Positions 60,873 through 64,000 of a stretch of DNA of 64,000 nucleotides are shown here, one piece after another. Below the pieces are notes generated by a model. It made no database searches. It was not told the origin of the DNA and worked only from the letters and a program-made list of their open reading frames with translations. How positions within the stretch are numbered: position 1 is the first letter of the stretch; each line of letters opens with the position of its first letter. This stretch comes from UBA6623 sp965238125 (lineage in GTDB: Bacteria; Acidobacteriota; Terriglobia; Bryobacterales; UBA6623). Position numbers and translations under genes: made by a program. The stretch covers positions 558,001 to 622,000 of the forward strand of contig OZ250179.1 in NCBI GenBank assembly GCA_965238125.1. Reading direction: 5' to 3'.

Positions 60873-61949
60873 ATGAATCTTCTCGACAAGACGATCGAAG
60901 CCGTTTCGGCGGTCGATGACCCCGAGTTGGCGGCGGCAATCCAGGACCGGCTCGACCGGTTGACCAAGCCGCGCGGCAGCTTGGGACTTCTCGAGGAGAT
61001 CACGTTGCGATATGGGTTGGCGCGGGGTCAGGATCCGATGGCCGCGCCGCGCAAGGCGTTGTTTGTGTTTTGCGGCGACCACGGGATCGCCGACGAGGGC
61101 GTCAGCGCCTATCCGCGCGAAGTGACGGGGCAGATGGTTCGCAACTTTGTCGGAGGGGGAGCGGCGATCAACGTTCTTTGCCGCGAAGGCGACATTGATC
61201 CGCTGGTGGTGGACATGGGCGTTGACGATCCGCTCGAGGACGTTCCCGCGGTAATTCGCCGCAAGGTGGCGCGGGGTACGCTGAGTTTCCTGCGCGAGCC
61301 GGCCATGAGCCGTGAGCAGGCTGTTTCGTCGGTGGAGACGGGCATTCGGCTGGCCCGGGCGGCTCGCAAGCTGGAGTACGGTTTGCTCGGCGTCGGCGAG
61401 ATGGGCATTGGGAATACGACTTCGGCGGCGGCGGTCTTCGCGGCGCTTTCCAAGGCCGAGCCGTCTGAAATCGTGGGGCGCGGCACGGGGATCGACGACG
61501 AGCGGCTGGCGCATAAGATTGGGGTTGTCGAGCAGGCGCTCGCGCTGCATCGGCCGGATGCGGGTGATCCGTTGGGCGTTTTGGCGGCGATCGGCGGATT
61601 TGAGATTGGCGGGATGACGGGATTTCTATTGGGCGCCGCGGCCGGCCGGACCCCCGTCGCCGTGGACGGTTTTATCGCCTCGACGGCGGCTGCGTTGGCA
61701 ATTCGCTTATGCCCGGCATCGGAGCCCTATTTTTTCTTCTCGCACGAGTCAGCGGAGCGGGGGCACAGGTTGGTGTTGGAGTTCTTGGAAGTGCGGCCGC
61801 TGTTGCAGCTCGACTTGCGCCTGGGTGAGGGCAGCGGCGCGGCTCTGGCGATGAGCGTGATGAGCGCGGCGTTACGGCTGTATCGAGAAATGGCGACGTT
61901 CGAGTCGGCGGATGTGTCGGATGCGGCGGAAACCGGCGCGGCGGACTAG
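60873..61949 (+). CDS. cobT: nicotinate-nucleotide:dimethylbenzimidazole phosphoribosyltransferase
   Basis: 358-aa CobT joins the B12 lower-ligand base to ribose phosphate. Typical sequence throughout: LDRLTKPRGSLGLLEEIT, VFCGDHGIADEGVSAYP, VTGQMVRNFVGGGAAINVL, GEMGIGNTTSAAAV and GRGTGIDDERLAHKIGVVE. The catalytic Glu lies in the C-terminal part (HRLVLEFLEVRPLLQLDLRL, GEGSGAA). Other cobalamin genes are not nearby. It matches the presence of B12-dependent NrdJ in the same chromosome region. Confidence 0.95.
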   Translation: MNLLDKTIEAVSAVDDPELAAAIQDRLDRLTKPRGSLGLLEEITLRYGLARGQDPMAAPRKALFVFCGDHGIADEGVSAYPREVTGQMVRNFVGGGAAINVLCREGDIDPLVVDMGVDDPLEDVPAVIRRKVARGTLSFLREPAMSREQAVSSVETGIRLARAARKLEYGLLGVGEMGIGNTTSAAAVFAALSKAEPSEIVGRGTGIDDERLAHKIGVVEQALALHRPDAGDPLGVLAAIGGFEIGGMTGFLLGAAAGRTPVAVDGFIASTAAALAIRLCPASEPYFFFSHESAERGHRLVLEFLEVRPLLQLDLRLGEGSGAALAMSVMSAALRLYREMATFESADVSDAAETGAAD

Positions 61950-62123
61950 GCGGGCGTCGCCACTTCTGACGCACTTTCTCCCGATCCCAAACTAGCGAGC
62001 ATTCTGCTCCAGAGATGGGGCGCCAGGTGGCCGGTGCCTCGTACCGGCAGCCCTCTCACACCCTTCGCCTTGCCACGTGGTGAGAAATACTCGCTAGGTT
62101 CGATACACTGGACGCGAAATGGG

Positions 62124-64000
62124 ATGCAGCGCTTGACCTACGCTTGGGCGGTCGTGGTCGCCGCCGCGCTTGCCGCGCAGCCGGTTTCGGCCCAAGCGCC
62201 GTGCGCGGCCTCGCCCGAGATCGAAGCCGCCCTATCGCGAGCTCCTTCCTCGGAGAACTACAACGCCAAGGGCGAGCACCTGGCTCGCCGCGATGACCTC
62301 GACTGCGCCGTCCCCGCCTTCCGGAAAGCTATCGAACTCGACGGCGAGGACTGGCGACCGCGTTTCAACTTGGCGCTGGCTCATCTGAAACGGCGGCGGC
62401 TCTACGACGCTCTTCCGTATCTGACCAAGACCGTGGGATTGCGGCCCCAATTCCTTGACGCCCGCATGGCGCTGGGGTCGGTGCTGGCGGATCAGGGCGA
62501 CATGGAGGGCGCCGAGCGAGAGTTCGCGGCGGCGGTCGAGATCGCCCCGAAGTCCGTCGATGCGCTTTACCGTCTGGCGCAGGCGAACATGGCGCAACGG
62601 CGTTACGTCGCCGCCATTGACCGGCTGCGGCGCGCGCTGGAAATGCGCCCCGGCGATGTGGCATCCACGCTTTTGCTGGGCCTCGCCCACTCGAACAACG
62701 GCGAAACCGAGAATGCCGTTGGTGTCCTCGGCGAGCTGGTCGAGCAGCGGCCAAATCATTTCGAGGGGCGCTTCAACCTGGCGGCGGCCTACGCCAAGGC
62801 CGAGCGTTATCCCGCAGCCGCCGAGCAGTATCGACTCGCGCTGCAACTTGACCCCGAAAACCACTTGGCCCGGCTGTCGGCGGCGAAGGCGCTCGCCAAC
62901 AGCAACCGGCACCAGGAAGCGATCGACGTCACCGAGGGCGGCTACGAGACGCCGCCGTCCGAAGCTGATGCATTCGAGATCCTCGTGGTTCGCGGAATCG
63001 CTTTTCGCGAACTCGGGAGGTTCGAACAGGCCGAAGAGGCCTTGCGGCCGGCGGTGGAACGACGACCCCGGGACGCGGAGGTTCACTACAACCTCGGCGT
63101 TGTCTTGGCGCGGCAACAAAAATTCGAACCGGCCCGGCGAAGTCTCGAACGCGCCAAGGAGCTCAACCCGGAGTTGCGCGAGGCCCGCTTTGAACTGCTG
63201 TCGGTCTTACAGCAACTGGGCGACACGGAGGCCCTGCGCGCTGAATCGGCCTTATTTAAGGAACGCAAGCGCCGGGAGCGCAACGCAAGCATGGCGAAGA
63301 GCGCTCGAGGCCGAGGCGACGCCTATCTTGAACAAGGCGACCCGGAAGCGGCGCTTAGAGAATACCGCCAGGCCATACGCCTGAACCCGCGGGACGCCGG
63401 GCCGCACTACGGTGTGTCGTTGGCGCTGGCGAGATTGGGCGCGGACCCGAACGAACGCATCGAGGCTCTCGAAAAAGCGGCTGAGCTGAACCCGGAGTTG
63501 GCCCAGGCGCACAACGATCTGGGCATCCTTCACATGGAAGGGGGCCGGTTTATCGAGGCGGAGCGCGTGTTGCGGGCGGCCGTCGCGGTCAATCCTCAGT
63601 ACGCCGAGGCCCACAACAATTTGGGCGTCCTCTACGCCAAGCTGGGACGCAACCTCGAAGCCGAGCGACTCTTCCGCCGTGCCGGCGAGGACGACCCGGG
63701 CTACGCATCGGCTTACGTCAACCACGGTTTGACGCTGGCCGCGCTGGATCGATTGGACCAAGCCGAGCAAACTCTGCGCAAAGCCGAAGAGCTGCGACCC
63801 GACGATCTCAAGGTATTGACGGGCTTGGGAATGCTCTTCATGCGGACGAACCGGGTCGAGGAGGCGCTGCCCAGGTTTCGACGAATCGTGACGCTCAACC
63901 CGAGGAACGCGCAGGCCCATTTGAATGTTGGGGTTGTTCTTACCGCCAAGTTGGACCTCGCAGGCGCGCTGGCGGCTTTCACGCGGGCCTCGGCATCGGC
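62124..64000 (+). CDS. exported TPR protein, 3' end outside window
   Basis: At least 625 residues, open to the window edge. Signal peptide (LTYAWAVVVAAALAAQPVSA) then a long series of tetratricopeptide repeats: WRPRFNLALAHLKRRRLYDA, YRLAQANMAQRRYVAAIDRL, VHYNLGVVLARQQKFEPARR, AHNDLGILHMEGGRFIEAER, AHNNLGVLYAKLGRNLEAER and more, at about 34-residue spacing. No other domain is visible so far. TPR solenoids of this kind mediate protein-protein contacts outside the membrane. Start is the second of two close ATGs; the first leads to a stop after five codons. Confidence 0.85.
   Translation, partial: MQRLTYAWAVVVAAALAAQPVSAQAPCAASPEIEAALSRAPSSENYNAKGEHLARRDDLDCAVPAFRKAIELDGEDWRPRFNLALAHLKRRRLYDALPYLTKTVGLRPQFLDARMALGSVLADQGDMEGAEREFAAAVEIAPKSVDALYRLAQANMAQRRYVAAIDRLRRALEMRPGDVASTLLLGLAHSNNGETENAVGVLGELVEQRPNHFEGRFNLAAAYAKAERYPAAAEQYRLALQLDPENHLARLSAAKALANSNRHQEAIDVTEGGYETPPSEADAFEILVVRGIAFRELGRFEQAEEALRPAVERRPRDAEVHYNLGVVLARQQKFEPARRSLERAKELNPELREARFELLSVLQQLGDTEALRAESALFKERKRRERNASMAKSARGRGDAYLEQGDPEAALREYRQAIRLNPRDAGPHYGVSLALARLGADPNERIEALEKAAELNPELAQAHNDLGILHMEGGRFIEAERVLRAAVAVNPQYAEAHNNLGVLYAKLGRNLEAERLFRRAGEDDPGYASAYVNHGLTLAALDRLDQAEQTLRKAEELRPDDLKVLTGLGMLFMRTNRVEEALPRFRRIVTLNPRNAQAHLNVGVVLTAKLDLAGALAAFTRASAS

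Noticed and set aside
1..64000. CRISPR array
   Set aside because: No series of regularly spaced direct repeats was seen anywhere; repeats present are palindromes, short tandem duplications or IS copies.

Overview
The window is GC-rich, densely coded bacterial chromosome. The best taxonomic guess is Acidobacteriota (Bryobacterales/Solibacter-like). The supporting features are an HTH-plus-PD40 propeller protein, a conserved family with the N-terminal signature KKSTGPRT (positions 59334-60251), a DUF1844 protein beside an MBL hydrolase, GH127 and sulfatase genes, and many dispersed short palindromes including one with the CCGAGCCGCGACCG core. Planctomycetota is the main alternative. This is inferred from gene content only.

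Layout. 1-3269 (minus): pta, two tandem TIR-domain genes, and the start of a transketolase. 3692-7385: a DNA-binding/PD40 sensor-like protein, a diverged ribF fragment and an FkbM methyltransferase, followed by an IS630 element. 8887-13026 (minus): ribF, a PhnP-like MBL hydrolase, a DUF1844 protein and class I fumarase. 13406-16172: a second IS630-type element (frameshifted transposase) abutting an IS1380 element. 16369-25771: B12-dependent ribonucleotide reductase nrdJ, GH127 lipoprotein, membrane protein, PQQ-like propeller protein and PolX.

25941-39612 is an integrative element in a tRNA-Gly(CCC) gene. It has an intact tRNA at one end, a 3' tRNA fragment at the other, a tyrosine recombinase beside the fragment, and SSB beside the tRNA. 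In between lies a tightly overlapping replication operon: a truncated gene, a CHC2-TOPRIM-DnaB primase-helicase, a 28-aa peptide, a 109-aa protein, a DEAD/DEAH helicase and the integrase. The element is decayed. A 2.27-kb unit (IS1380 plus a captured metallophosphoesterase fragment, flanked by a GGAAA duplication) splits the helicase, and another IS1380 copy truncates the first operon gene. The far half carries an exonuclease-family fragment, a Sel1 lipoprotein split by a hydroxyproline dehydratase-like gene, and a frameshifted membrane protein.

39793-49668: threonine aldolase, hemW, RRM protein, sppA, sulfatase, tRNA-Met, AMP-dependent CoA ligase and a receiver-like protein. 50283-64000: FAD oxidoreductase, Tat-exported propeller, a twice-frameshifted McrB-like ATPase, guaB, a zinc-ribbon/repeat protein, a truncated rsgA with an amber codon in its P-loop, a serine hydrolase, a conserved hypothetical, cobT and a large TPR protein that runs off the window.

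How the genes relate. Most of the chromosomal part is housekeeping: central carbon (tkt, pta, fum), cofactors (ribF, cobT, hemW), nucleotides (nrdJ, guaB) and repair (polX). NrdJ and CobT both belong to B12-dependent metabolism. The accessory interest lies in the tRNA-Gly element, the IS-driven capture and gene-splitting events, the TIR pair, and several genes caught in the act of decay (mcrB-like, rsgA, ribF fragment, Sel1).
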